Part shown: positions 14,035 through 21,950 of the stretch, in pieces
Layout of the letters: each line of letters opens with the position of its first letter
Numbering within the stretch: position 1 is the first letter of the stretch
Assembly (NCBI GenBank): GCA_020201525.1
Contig: JAIVGO010000008.1
Location: 1 to 32,042 of the forward strand
From: Actinomycetota bacterium
GTDB taxonomy: Bacteria > Actinomycetota > AC-67
Direction of reading: 5' to 3'
Length of the DNA stretch: 32,042 nt
The notes under the pieces: generated by a model
What the model was told of the DNA's origin: nothing
Database searches by the model: none
The model's input: only the letters and a program-made list of their open reading frames with translations
Made by a program: the position numbers and the translations under genes

Positions 14035-15347
14035 TCATTCGTCCATCCAGCACGGCACGAGGAGAGCTTCGTGTTCCCGGTGACAAGGGGATCAGCCATC
14101 GGGCAATTCTAATCGGCGCCGGCGTCGAGGGGACGATCCACGCGGAAGGGCTTTCATTGGCCGGCGACGTCGCGCGCACCCTGTCATGCATGCGCCAACT
14201 CGGCCTCGGGGCCGAAATTCTTGCGACTAACTCTCCACCTGAAGTTGAGCTTGCCGTAAGTAAAGCGTTCGTCTCCTTGAAACTGGAAGGCTCGGCAGGT
14301 TGGGCGCGGCTGGCTCGAGCGGCCCAACTCGACTGTGGAAATTCTGGGACGACGATGCGGTTGCTCATGGGGATCCTTGCCGGAGGCGCGCAGCGCATCG
14401 TTCTGGCCGGGGATCCCTCGCTCAGCCGGCGCCCGATGGCGCGAGTCGCCAACCCGCTACGGGACATGGGTGCCGATGTCGGGCTCTCGGCCGGCGGGAC
14501 GCCGCCCGTGCGCCTCGCCGGAGGCAACCTACGGGGGATCGACTACGAATCGCCCGTCGCCAGCGCCCAAGTGAAGAGTGCAGTCCTGCTCGCCGCCCTG
14601 CAGGCGGAGGGATCGACGAGCTACCGGGAACCATCGCCGTCGCGGGACCACACCGAGCGGATGCTGCGATCTTTCGGGGTTGACGTTGGACGGGACGTGC
14701 TTCGCGTGGAACCGACTCAGCTCTTTGGAGATAAGTCGATAAATATACCTGGGGATTTCTCGAGCGCATCGTACCTGCTCACGGCCGCCGCGATCGCTCC
14801 CGAAGGTGACGTCACGGTAGAAGGCGTGGGGGTCAACCCGACGCGGACCGCCTTTCTCGACGTCCTCCGGGCCTTCGGGGCTCGGGTAGACGTGTCGAAG
14901 CCCGTCGAGCAATCGGGCGAGCCGCGGGCCGACGTTCGGGTTCGCACCGGCCAACGGCGGCCGCCGGTCATCGAGCCGGACGCGATCGCAAGCTGCATCG
15001 ACGAGCTTCCGTTGGTCGCGGTACTCGCGGCCGTAGCGGACGGTGAGACGGAGGTGCGCGGCGCTTCGGAGCTTCGCGTGAAGGAGTCGGACCGGATCGC
15101 GTCGATCGTCGCCGGGCTGTCGGGGATGGGCGCCGACATCCGGGCACTCGAGGACGGATTCGTCGTTCGCGGGCCCTCTCGTCTGCGAGGCGCCTCCGTC
15201 GACTCGGCAGGCGATCACCGCATCGCGATGGCGCTCGCCGTCGCGGCGCTCGCCGCAGAAGGCGAGACCTCGATTTCCGGGTGGGATTCGGTGTCCATCT
15301 CCTATCCCGGCTTCGAGCACGACCTCTCGCTCATCACCTCTGGGTGA
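14031..15347 (+). CDS. aroA: 3-phosphoshikimate 1-carboxyvinyltransferase (EPSP synthase)
   Basis: Start chosen at TTG 14031, which gives the usual beginning RPSSTARGELRVPGDK; no ATG or GTG start fits. The 438-residue enzyme joins PEP to shikimate-3-phosphate. It shows PGDKGISHRA (Lys19, Arg24), LDCGNSGTTMRL, SAQVKSAVL, RDHTERML, the NPTR motif, ELRVKESDRI and GDHRIAMALA. The pattern resembles the class II (B. subtilis and CP4-like) group rather than E. coli. One oddity is Gly20, where the usual residue after the catalytic Lys is Ser or Thr and contacts shikimate-3-phosphate. A TCGATAAAT motif falls inside the gene at 14736. Confidence 0.94.
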   Translation: MIIRPSSTARGELRVPGDKGISHRAILIGAGVEGTIHAEGLSLAGDVARTLSCMRQLGLGAEILATNSPPEVELAVSKAFVSLKLEGSAGWARLARAAQLDCGNSGTTMRLLMGILAGGAQRIVLAGDPSLSRRPMARVANPLRDMGADVGLSAGGTPPVRLAGGNLRGIDYESPVASAQVKSAVLLAALQAEGSTSYREPSPSRDHTERMLRSFGVDVGRDVLRVEPTQLFGDKSINIPGDFSSASYLLTAAAIAPEGDVTVEGVGVNPTRTAFLDVLRAFGARVDVSKPVEQSGEPRADVRVRTGQRRPPVIEPDAIASCIDELPLVAVLAAVADGETEVRGASELRVKESDRIASIVAGLSGMGADIRALEDGFVVRGPSRLRGASVDSAGDHRIAMALAVAALAAEGETSISGWDSVSISYPGFEHDLSLITSG

Positions 15348-15494
15348 TCCGATCCCGGGCTGTTCGCGGGGCGGCGCAGCCGTTAATGTTGTGACCCCAT
15401 GGCCCGGTCAACGGAAAGCCGCGCGCTCCGAGGTCGGCGTCCGGTGCATCTCGCGGCCCGTTCCGGCCGCCCAGGCGGCGAGGAGTCCAAACGC

Positions 15495-16151
15495 ATGATC
15501 GTGGCGATCGACGGCCCGGCCGGGGCCGGCAAGAGCACCGTCGCTCGCGGTGTCGCCCGCGCGCTGGGGATCCGCCATCTCGACACCGGCGCTATGTACC
15601 GAGCGCTCACGTGGAAGGCAATGGCCGAGAAGGTCGAGCCTTCGGACGGCGCGGCACTCGCGGCGCTGGCGCGGCGCACCTCTTTTACTTTCGGACCGTC
15701 CGGCATCATCGTGGACGGCCGGCCGATGGAACGCGAGATCCGCAGCCGCCGTGTGGGCCATCTCGTCTCGATGGTGTCGGCCCACCCCGCGGTGCGACGG
15801 GAGCTCGTCCTCCGGCAGCGAGCAATCGTCGACAGTGAGGATGCCGTCATCGAGGGCCGGGACATCGGTACCGTCGTGTGTCCCGGCGCCGACGTAAAGG
15901 TCTTCCTGACCGCTTCGGCGGCGGAGCGCGCACGCCGCCGTCACCGCGAGCTTCTCCGCTCCGGCATGGTCATCACGTACCGAACGTTGAAGCGCGAGCT
16001 CGTCCGCCGCGACGCACTCGACGCAACGAGGCCGGTCTCACCGCTCGCCCCGGCGGAAGACGCGTACGTCATCGACTCCACGGCGCGATCGTCCGCCGAG
16101 GTGGTCGCCGAGATCATCGGTCTCGTTCGAGCTGCGCAACGTCGCTCGTGA
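15495..16151 (+). CDS. cmk: Cytidylate kinase
   Basis: ATG 15495, ten bases after GAGGAG (15479-15484), gives the standard N-terminus MIVAIDGPAGAGKST with the P-loop at 7-15 (Lys13) and 218 residues, the usual length. An in-frame ATG at 15399 would add 32 Arg-rich residues and lies nine bases after a TAATGT box, so a longer leaderless form cannot be excluded. Other signatures are LDTGAMYRALTW, EGRDIGTVVCPGADVKVFLTAS and the basic lid RARRRHREL. The enzyme phosphorylates CMP and dCMP. The stop overlaps the der start (GTGA), the conserved cmk-der pair. Confidence 0.93.
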   Translation: MIVAIDGPAGAGKSTVARGVARALGIRHLDTGAMYRALTWKAMAEKVEPSDGAALAALARRTSFTFGPSGIIVDGRPMEREIRSRRVGHLVSMVSAHPAVRRELVLRQRAIVDSEDAVIEGRDIGTVVCPGADVKVFLTASAAERARRRHRELLRSGMVITYRTLKRELVRRDALDATRPVSPLAPAEDAYVIDSTARSSAEVVAEIIGLVRAAQRRS

Positions 16152-17512
16152 CGGAGGCGCGCTCGCGTCCCGTCGTCGCCGTCGTCGGACGAGCAAACGT
16201 GGGGAAGTCGACGCTCGTCAACCGGCTCGTCGGACGCCGGTTGGCCATAGAGCACGAAGCACCCGGCGTGACGCGCGACCGCCAGGGCTACGCGGTGGAG
16301 TGGAGTGGAAGCGCATTCACGCTTGTCGACACCGGTGGGTGGGAGCCGAAAGCCAAGGGCCTAACGGCGAAAGTCGTCGCGCAGGCGGCCGAGGCAGCAC
16401 ACACGGCGGACGTTATTGTTTTCGTCGGCGATGCAACCACGGGAATCACGGACGACGACATGGCCGTCGCGCGATCGTTGCGCCGAGCGGGGGTTTCGGT
16501 GATCGTTGCCGTCAACAAAGTGGATGGGCCCGCCATGGAATTGGAGGCAGCTCGATTCGAACGCCTCGGCTTGGGCGCCCCGTATCCGGTCAGCGCGCTG
16601 CACGGGCGCCGGTCGGGCGACCTCCTGGACCTGATCACGTCGACGCTGCGCGACGTGAATCCCGCGCCGCGCGAACCCGACGACGAATCCGCTCCGCGAA
16701 TCGCGATCGTCGGACGTCCGAACGTTGGAAAGTCTTCGCTGTTCAACAAGCTGGTCGGCGACGAACGGACGATCGTTGATCCGACACCGGGGACCACGCG
16801 CGACGCGGTCGACGTCGTCGCGAAGGTCAACGGCACGTCGTACCGCTTCGTCGACACTGCGGGAATGCGCAAGAAGGCACGGCAGTCCGAGGGTCCGGAA
16901 TACTACGGGCTCGTGCGAAGCTTGCGCGCGCTCGACGAAGCGGACGCCGCGATCGTGATGATCGACGCGTTCGAAGGACCGACCGAGCAGGATCAAAAGA
17001 TCGCCGAACGGGTTTCTGAGTCCGGGCGTGCTGCGATCATTGCGCTCAACAAATGGGATCTGCTCGACGAGGAGTTGCGCGAGAACGTGGAGCGCGACGT
17101 CGCCGACCGATTGCGTTTCCTGTCGTGGGCTCCGCTCGTCAGAACGTCCGCCAAAACCGCGCGTGGCGTCTCGAAAATCATGCCTGCCGTCGATAAGGCC
17201 CTCGTGTCGTGGCGCACGCGAATACCGACGGCCGAATTGAACGCGTGGCTGCGCGACGCGCTGTCCGGCGTCCCCCTGCACAGGACGCGCGGTCCCGGCC
17301 CCGACGTAAAGGTGCGCTATGCAACACAAGCGCGAACGGCCCCTCCAGAAGTCGTTCTCTTCACGACTGCGCACATTTCCGAAGGAGCGCGGCGCGCTAT
17401 CGAACGTCGTTTTCGCGAACGATTCGGCATGGAAGGCTCGCCGGTTCGAATCATCGTGCGCGCGCGTACCCCACGCAGCGCGCAACAACGTCACGCCGAC
17501 AAAGCAAAATGA
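16148..17512 (+). CDS. der: Ribosome biogenesis GTPase Der (EngA)
   Basis: GTG 16148 overlaps the cmk stop. The 454-residue protein has two tandem GTPase domains and a C-terminal KH-like domain. Domain 1 has GRANVGKST (14-22, with Ala where Pro is usual), DTGG (61-64) and NKVD (123-126). Domain 2 has GRPNVGKSS (189-197), DTAGMRKK (236-243) and NKWD. Der binds the 50S subunit and is needed for its maturation. This gene ends the first block that matches mycobacterial order (Rv1713). Confidence 0.96.
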   Translation: MTEARSRPVVAVVGRANVGKSTLVNRLVGRRLAIEHEAPGVTRDRQGYAVEWSGSAFTLVDTGGWEPKAKGLTAKVVAQAAEAAHTADVIVFVGDATTGITDDDMAVARSLRRAGVSVIVAVNKVDGPAMELEAARFERLGLGAPYPVSALHGRRSGDLLDLITSTLRDVNPAPREPDDESAPRIAIVGRPNVGKSSLFNKLVGDERTIVDPTPGTTRDAVDVVAKVNGTSYRFVDTAGMRKKARQSEGPEYYGLVRSLRALDEADAAIVMIDAFEGPTEQDQKIAERVSESGRAAIIALNKWDLLDEELRENVERDVADRLRFLSWAPLVRTSAKTARGVSKIMPAVDKALVSWRTRIPTAELNAWLRDALSGVPLHRTRGPGPDVKVRYATQARTAPPEVVLFTTAHISEGARRAIERRFRERFGMEGSPVRIIVRARTPRSAQQRHADKAK

Positions 17513-17522
17513 AGACGATCGG

Positions 17523-17551
17523 TTGTGACCACAGCAGGCGGCTGATAGCCT
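17523..17551 (+). promoter_or_regulatory. Candidate promoter of the proline tRNA
   Basis: TTGTGA (17523-17528) and TAGCCT (17546-17551) are 17 bases apart, with a TGA triplet right before the -10 box (extended -10 style). Transcription would start about six bases before the tRNA 5' end. Confidence 0.6.
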
Positions 17552-17563
17552 CGGTGTGCGAAA

Positions 17564-17638
17564 CGGGACGTGGCGCAGTTTGGCTAGCGCACCAGGCTGG
17601 GGGTCTGGGGGTCGTGGGTTCAAGTCCCACCGTCCCGA
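17564..17638 (+). tRNA. tRNA-Pro (anticodon GGG)
   Basis: A full cloverleaf can be drawn by hand. The acceptor stem CGGGACG pairs with CGTCCCG. The D stem is GCGC/GCGC. The anticodon stem CCAGG pairs with TCTGG (one G-T pair) around the loop CTGGGGG, giving anticodon GGG at positions 34-36, which reads CCC and CCT. The T arm is GTGGG-TTCAAGT-CCCAC. The discriminator base is A (17638), and CCA is not encoded. Total 75 bases. C at position 1 pairing with G at 72 is typical of bacterial tRNA-Pro. Confidence 0.95.
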
Positions 17639-17669
17639 CAATGCTCGACAGGTTCCGTTGAACGACGAC

Positions 17670-18293
17670 ATGGCTGGCCGAAACCTCACGCCGTCTGCCG
17701 AAGTCGGGTCGCCGGAGCGTCCGTCCGACGCCGTTCTGACGGTTCCGAATCTCATCACGTTCTCCCGCCTTGCTCTCGTGCCTGTTTTCGTGTGGCTGGC
17801 GCTCGGCGCGGGCAACGTCGCTGCCGCATTTTGGCTCGGCTTTTTCATCGGGGCGTCCGACTTCGCCGACGGCCTCGCGGCGCGACGTTTACATCAAGTT
17901 TCGAAGCTCGGAGCAACGCTCGATCCACTCTTCGACCGTGTCGCGATCGCAGCTTGGGCCTGGGTATTGCTCGGTCTGCACCTCGTCCCCTGGCTGGTGA
18001 TCGCAGTCGTGCTGTTGCGCGACATCGCACTTCTGGCGTCGAACCCCTTCTTGGCACGGCGAGGGGTCGAAAGGCCGCCGGTCTCGAAAATGGGGAAGTG
18101 GGGGAGCTTCGGCACCATGTATTCGTTCGGTGTCTTCTTGCTGAGCGCCGTCGTGACGGGAGACGCAACGCATTATTATCGCGCGCTTGCTTGGTGGACC
18201 TACTTTCCCGCCGCTTTCTTCTCCTATGTGGCCGCCGTGGGATATGCCGGTGCCGCGCTGAAACAACTGCGTGTTTCGCGGGCTTCTGGGTAA
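17670..18293 (+). CDS. CDP-alcohol phosphatidyltransferase family protein (PgsA-like)
   Basis: ATG 17670 is chosen; TTG 17658 in the same frame is possible, and the frame opens further upstream across the tRNA, which is not coding. The 207-residue membrane protein carries the full family motif: Asp64, Asp67-Gly68, Ala71-Arg72, Gly81, Asp85 and Asp89 in DFADGLAARR...LGATLDPLFD. About five to six membrane helices follow. Such enzymes transfer a phosphatidyl group from CDP-diacylglycerol to glycerol-3-phosphate, inositol phosphate or similar. The matching gene in M. tuberculosis is pgsA2 (Rv1822), whose acceptor is not firmly known, so I leave the symbol blank. Confidence 0.87.
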   Translation: MAGRNLTPSAEVGSPERPSDAVLTVPNLITFSRLALVPVFVWLALGAGNVAAAFWLGFFIGASDFADGLAARRLHQVSKLGATLDPLFDRVAIAAWAWVLLGLHLVPWLVIAVVLLRDIALLASNPFLARRGVERPPVSKMGKWGSFGTMYSFGVFLLSAVVTGDATHYYRALAWWTYFPAAFFSYVAAVGYAGAALKQLRVSRASG

Positions 18294-18354
18294 GATTTCG
18301 CCCGCCCATGATTCCCTCAGGCGTGGACGCCGGTAGAACCATAGGATCCCACCG

Positions 18355-20847
18355 ATGAAAGCAGTGATCATGGCCGGCGGCGCAGGAACACGGCTGCGGC
18401 CGCTCACCTCGAACCAACCGAAGCCCATGGTTCCGCTGGCGAACCGCCCGTTGATGGAACACATCGTGTTGCTGTGCAAGCAGCACGGCTTCGAAGATCT
18501 CGTCGTCACGGTGCAGTTTCTTGCGAGCCTCGTGCGCCAGTACTTCGGAAACGGCGAAGACTTCGGTGTTCAGCTCACATACGCAACGGAAGAATCGCCG
18601 CTGGGCACGGCCGGCTCGGTGAAGAACGCGGAAAGCGCCCTCGGCGAGCCGTTCCTCGTCGTCTCCGGAGACGCACTGACCGACATCGACTTGGAAAGGG
18701 TCGCCGCGTTCCATACCGAGAAGAAGGCCCTCGTCACCGTCGTATTGTCGAGGCAGCCCAACCCGCTGGAATACGGGATCGTGATCGCGGACCGGACGGG
18801 GCGCATCGAGCGGTTCCTCGAAAAGCCCGGCTGGGGGCAAGTCTTCAGCGACACCGTGAACACCGGCATCTACGTCCTCGATCCGGAGATCTTCAGCCAC
18901 ATTCCGGAAGATCAGCCGTTTGATTTCTCGAGGGACCTGTTTCCAATCCTCATGGAAAAGGGCGCGCCGATGTTCGGTTACGTGGCCGACGGTTACTGGA
19001 CGGACGTCGGGACGATCGACGCGTACATGCAGGCCCACCACGATGTGCTCGACGGAAAAGTGAAGATCGAGATACCCGGCTTCGAAATTGCCGATCGCGT
19101 GTGGGTTGGCGACGGAGCCATCATCGATCCGGATGCGCGCATCGAAGGCCCGGCGCTGCTCGGCGAGCACGCGAAGGTTGAAGCCGGAGCGCACTTGCGC
19201 GAGTACACGGTGCTCGGAAACAACGCGGTCGTAAAAGAGGGCGCATTTCTGCAGCGATCGGTCGTGCACGACAACGCGTACGTCGGCCCCGGCGCGAATC
19301 TCCGCGGTACGCTCATCGGCCGCAACGCCGACGTCAGACGCAATGCCCGCCTCGAGGAAGGCGTCGTCGTCGGAGACGAGGGATTCGTCGGAGTGGATGC
19401 CGTCCTTCAGCCCAATGTCAAGGTGTATCCGTTCAAGACCGTCGAAGCCGGCGCGGTCATCGCACGCAGCATTGTGTGGGAATCGCGCGGGGCGCGGACC
19501 CTTTTCGGCGCACAAGGCGTCGGCGGCCTGATCAACGTCGACATCACGCCAGATCTCGCAGTTCGGCTGGCTATGGCGTATGCGACGACACTCAAGCGCG
19601 GCTCGACGGTGGTCACCAGCCGCGACGCGTCTCGCGCTGCCCGAACGATCAAGCGTGCGTTCATTGCGGGACTCAACGGCGCCGGGGTGCACGTGCACGA
19701 CTTAGAGGTGGCACCCGTTCCCGTGACGCGATATCACTTGCGGTCGGCGCGCGCGACGGGCGGCGTCACCGTGGCCACGGCGCCGGGTGATCCGCAATCA
19801 ATTGAGCTTCGCTTCCTCGGACCCGACGGCACCGAGATCGACGAAAGCGTTCAGCGCTCGATCGAAAGAGTCTATTACCGAGAAGATTATCGCCGCGCCT
19901 TTCCCGACGAAATCGGCGAGCTGCGGTTCCCGCCCCGTGCACTGGAGTTCTATCAGGCCGGCCTCGTGTCGACCCTTGACCTCGCCCGCATTCACACCGC
20001 GCGCGTCAAGACGGTCGTCGATTGCGCATTCGGGGCGACGGCGATCGTCTTGCCGGGCATTCTGGGACGACTTGGTTCGGACGTCCTCACGGTGAATTCC
20101 TACTTGGACGAAACGCGGCCGACGCTTTCCGACGAGCAAACGAAGGCGCACGTCGATCAGCTCACGGCACTCGTCAAGGCATCGCGGGCTCGCTTGGGGA
20201 TTTTCATGGATCCTCTTGGCGAACGCGTCTCGCTTGTGGATGAGACCGGCGATGCCATCCCGCAAGACGAGGCCCTCCTGCTCCTGACGTACCTGTCCTG
20301 CCGGGCGAACCCGGGTGGCACCGTCGTGGTCCCAATCTCAGCGACCTCGGCAGTCGAGCTAGTCGCGAATGAGTTCGATTCGCCGGTGCTGCGAACGAAG
20401 CTGTCGGCCGGATCGCTTATGGCGGCGACCTCCGAATCCGGTGCGATATTCGGAGGGACGGAGGACGGCGCGTACATCTTCGGCGCGTTCAGCCCGGCGT
20501 TCGACGCACTCAACACATTTTGTCGCGTCCTCGAGTTCCTCGCCGACGGCACCGACGGGTTGGCCAGTCTGCGCAGCAAGCTGCCGAGCGCACACGTGTT
20601 GCATCGCACCGTGCGCACGCCCTGGGAGAAGAAAGGCAGCGTCATGCGGCACGTTGCGACGACCGCACGAGGGGACCGGACGCAAGACACGGAAGGACTA
20701 AAGGTCTTCCACGGCGAAGATTGGGCGCTCGTGGTACCGGATCCGGAGGATCCGATTACGCACGTCTGGGCGGAGGGGAGATCGCTTGACGCGTCGGAGC
20801 GATGGGCCGCGCGGTACATCGGTCTGATAGAGCAGGCTATCGAATAA
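18355..20847 (+). CDS. Sugar-1-phosphate nucleotidyltransferase fused to a degenerate phosphomannomutase-like domain
   Basis: An 830-residue fusion. Residues 1-235 are a nucleotidyltransferase (MKAVIMAGGAGTRLRPLT, QPKPMVPLANRP, GTAGSVKNA, EKPGWGQVFSDTVNTGIYV). About 250-370 is a left-handed beta-helix of hexapeptide repeats (GDGAIIDPDARIEGPALLG). About 375-830 resembles phosphomannomutase/phosphoglucomutase. That part has ATAPGDP (474-480) where the catalytic TASHNP serine loop should be, and DPLGER (619-624) in place of the metal loop DGDGDR, so mutase activity is doubtful. Such fusions are often called mannose-1-phosphate guanylyltransferases; the sugar here is unproven. A TAGGAT box (18342-18347) ends seven bases before the ATG; its AGGA could also be the ribosome site. 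Confidence 0.85.
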   Translation: MKAVIMAGGAGTRLRPLTSNQPKPMVPLANRPLMEHIVLLCKQHGFEDLVVTVQFLASLVRQYFGNGEDFGVQLTYATEESPLGTAGSVKNAESALGEPFLVVSGDALTDIDLERVAAFHTEKKALVTVVLSRQPNPLEYGIVIADRTGRIERFLEKPGWGQVFSDTVNTGIYVLDPEIFSHIPEDQPFDFSRDLFPILMEKGAPMFGYVADGYWTDVGTIDAYMQAHHDVLDGKVKIEIPGFEIADRVWVGDGAIIDPDARIEGPALLGEHAKVEAGAHLREYTVLGNNAVVKEGAFLQRSVVHDNAYVGPGANLRGTLIGRNADVRRNARLEEGVVVGDEGFVGVDAVLQPNVKVYPFKTVEAGAVIARSIVWESRGARTLFGAQGVGGLINVDITPDLAVRLAMAYATTLKRGSTVVTSRDASRAARTIKRAFIAGLNGAGVHVHDLEVAPVPVTRYHLRSARATGGVTVATAPGDPQSIELRFLGPDGTEIDESVQRSIERVYYREDYRRAFPDEIGELRFPPRALEFYQAGLVSTLDLARIHTARVKTVVDCAFGATAIVLPGILGRLGSDVLTVNSYLDETRPTLSDEQTKAHVDQLTALVKASRARLGIFMDPLGERVSLVDETGDAIPQDEALLLLTYLSCRANPGGTVVVPISATSAVELVANEFDSPVLRTKLSAGSLMAATSESGAIFGGTEDGAYIFGAFSPAFDALNTFCRVLEFLADGTDGLASLRSKLPSAHVLHRTVRTPWEKKGSVMRHVATTARGDRTQDTEGLKVFHGEDWALVVPDPEDPITHVWAEGRSLDASERWAARYIGLIEQAIE

Positions 20848-20849
20848 GC

Positions 20850-21611
20850 GTGAATGAGCTGACACCGCATTCCGGAGACGACGACGGCACCGCTTCGGAC
20901 GACAAGCGCGGCCGTGCGGCACTCGCGATAGCTGCGGGCGTCATGGCCTTTCTCATGGCGACCGCTTGGACGCAGCACAGCAGCCAGGAAAAGACTGCGG
21001 CCGGACGCAGACAAGAGCTCGCCGAACTGGTCGCTGCACGCCAGCGTCGCGTCGCGCAGCTGGAACGGCAGCTCGACGACGCGAGGTCTCGACTGAATGC
21101 AACCGCGCGTGGCAGCGGTCGTAGCCGCCTGATCTCTCTCGAAGAGCAGCTGGACCGCATGGCCGCGCTCGCCGGGACCCGCGCCGTACGAGGCACCGGA
21201 ATCGTCGTCGAGCTGTCCGACAGCGACCTCGGAAACAAACAGGATCCAGAATCGGCCGATTTTCAAATTCAAGACGTCGATGTGCAGCTCGTCGTCAACG
21301 CTCTCTGGTCGGCGGGAGCCGAGGCGCTGTCCGTCAACGGGCAACGAGTCGTCGGAACGAGCGCCATTCGATCGGCCGGAGGCGCGGTGCTCGTGAACTA
21401 TCACGTACTCACGTCCCCGTACCGTGTCGTCGCAATCGGGGACGCCGGCCCTCTGCAGCGCCGTTTCGCGGAATCGACGATCGCGCGACGGTTTCGTGGG
21501 TGGGCCGAGGTGTACCACCTCGGCTTCTCGATCAAGAGGAGCGGGAGACTGTCGGTACCGGCTTTCGGGGGCGCGGTTCGCTTCCGTTACGCACAGCATA
21601 CGAAGGAATAG
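20850..21611 (+). CDS. DUF881 membrane-anchored protein (first copy)
   Basis: GTG 20850, two bases after the previous stop, gives 253 residues. Layout: a short acidic cytoplasmic N-terminus, one membrane helix (about 24-42, LAIAAGVMAFLMAT), a coiled coil (about 50-105), then the DUF881 domain (GTGIVVELSDSD, NALWSAGAEALSVNGQRVVGTSAIR, SPYRVVAIGD). The topology recalls the extracytoplasmic coiled-coil division proteins of Gram-positives, and the family is abundant in actinobacteria beside sbp. In M. tuberculosis the match is Rv1823. Biochemical function is unknown. Confidence 0.88.
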   Translation: MNELTPHSGDDDGTASDDKRGRAALAIAAGVMAFLMATAWTQHSSQEKTAAGRRQELAELVAARQRRVAQLERQLDDARSRLNATARGSGRSRLISLEEQLDRMAALAGTRAVRGTGIVVELSDSDLGNKQDPESADFQIQDVDVQLVVNALWSAGAEALSVNGQRVVGTSAIRSAGGAVLVNYHVLTSPYRVVAIGDAGPLQRRFAESTIARRFRGWAEVYHLGFSIKRSGRLSVPAFGGAVRFRYAQHTKE

Positions 21612-21620
21612 GGGGTTTTC

Positions 21621-21950
21621 GTGGTCGTCGTATTCTCGCTTCTCGTCGGCGTCATGCTGGGTGTCTTCCTGCACCCGACCGTCCCACCGAGCGTCGCACC
21701 GTATCTGCCCATGGCGGTCATGGCGGCTCTCGACAGCGTCTTCGGCGGTTTGCGGGCGCGCCTCGATGGGACGTTTCAGGAACGGATCTTCGTCGTCTCG
21801 CTGCTGGCAAACTCAATCCTGGCTGCGACGCTTGTGTTCGCGGGGGACCGGCTCGGCGTGAACGATCTCTCCGTAGCCGTCGTCGTCGTCTTCGGCGTCC
21901 GCATCTTCGGCAACCTGGCGGCGATCCGCAGAAAGGTTTTCCACGCCTGA
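21621..21950 (+). CDS. sbp: Small basic protein Sbp (DUF1290)
   Basis: GTG 21621 follows an AGGGGG ribosome site (21610-21615). The 109-residue product has membrane segments at about 3-19, 55-75 and 80-100 and family-typical stretches LLVGVMLGVFLHPTVP, LPMAVMAALDSVFGGLRA and FGVRIFGNLAAIRRKVF. Sbp is found between the two DUF881 genes in many actinobacteria (Rv1824 in M. tuberculosis) and next to division genes in Firmicutes; its function is unknown. The stop overlaps the start of the second DUF881 gene (TGATG). Confidence 0.9.
   Translation: MVVVFSLLVGVMLGVFLHPTVPPSVAPYLPMAVMAALDSVFGGLRARLDGTFQERIFVVSLLANSILAATLVFAGDRLGVNDLSVAVVVVFGVRIFGNLAAIRRKVFHA

Noticed and set aside
17556..17669. In-frame extension of the pgsA-like protein
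   Set aside because: It would translate the tRNA-Pro gene; the later ATG 17670 is preferred.
17845..19698. A 617-codon reverse-strand open frame
   Set aside because: It lies opposite the pgsA-like gene and the nucleotidyltransferase fusion, whose motifs are clear; the reverse product is Arg/His/Asp-rich without domains, as expected from a GC-rich antisense frame.
20157..21674. A 505-codon reverse-strand open frame
   Set aside because: It is antisense to the fusion gene's end and the first DUF881 gene; no protein-like pattern, no ribosome site.
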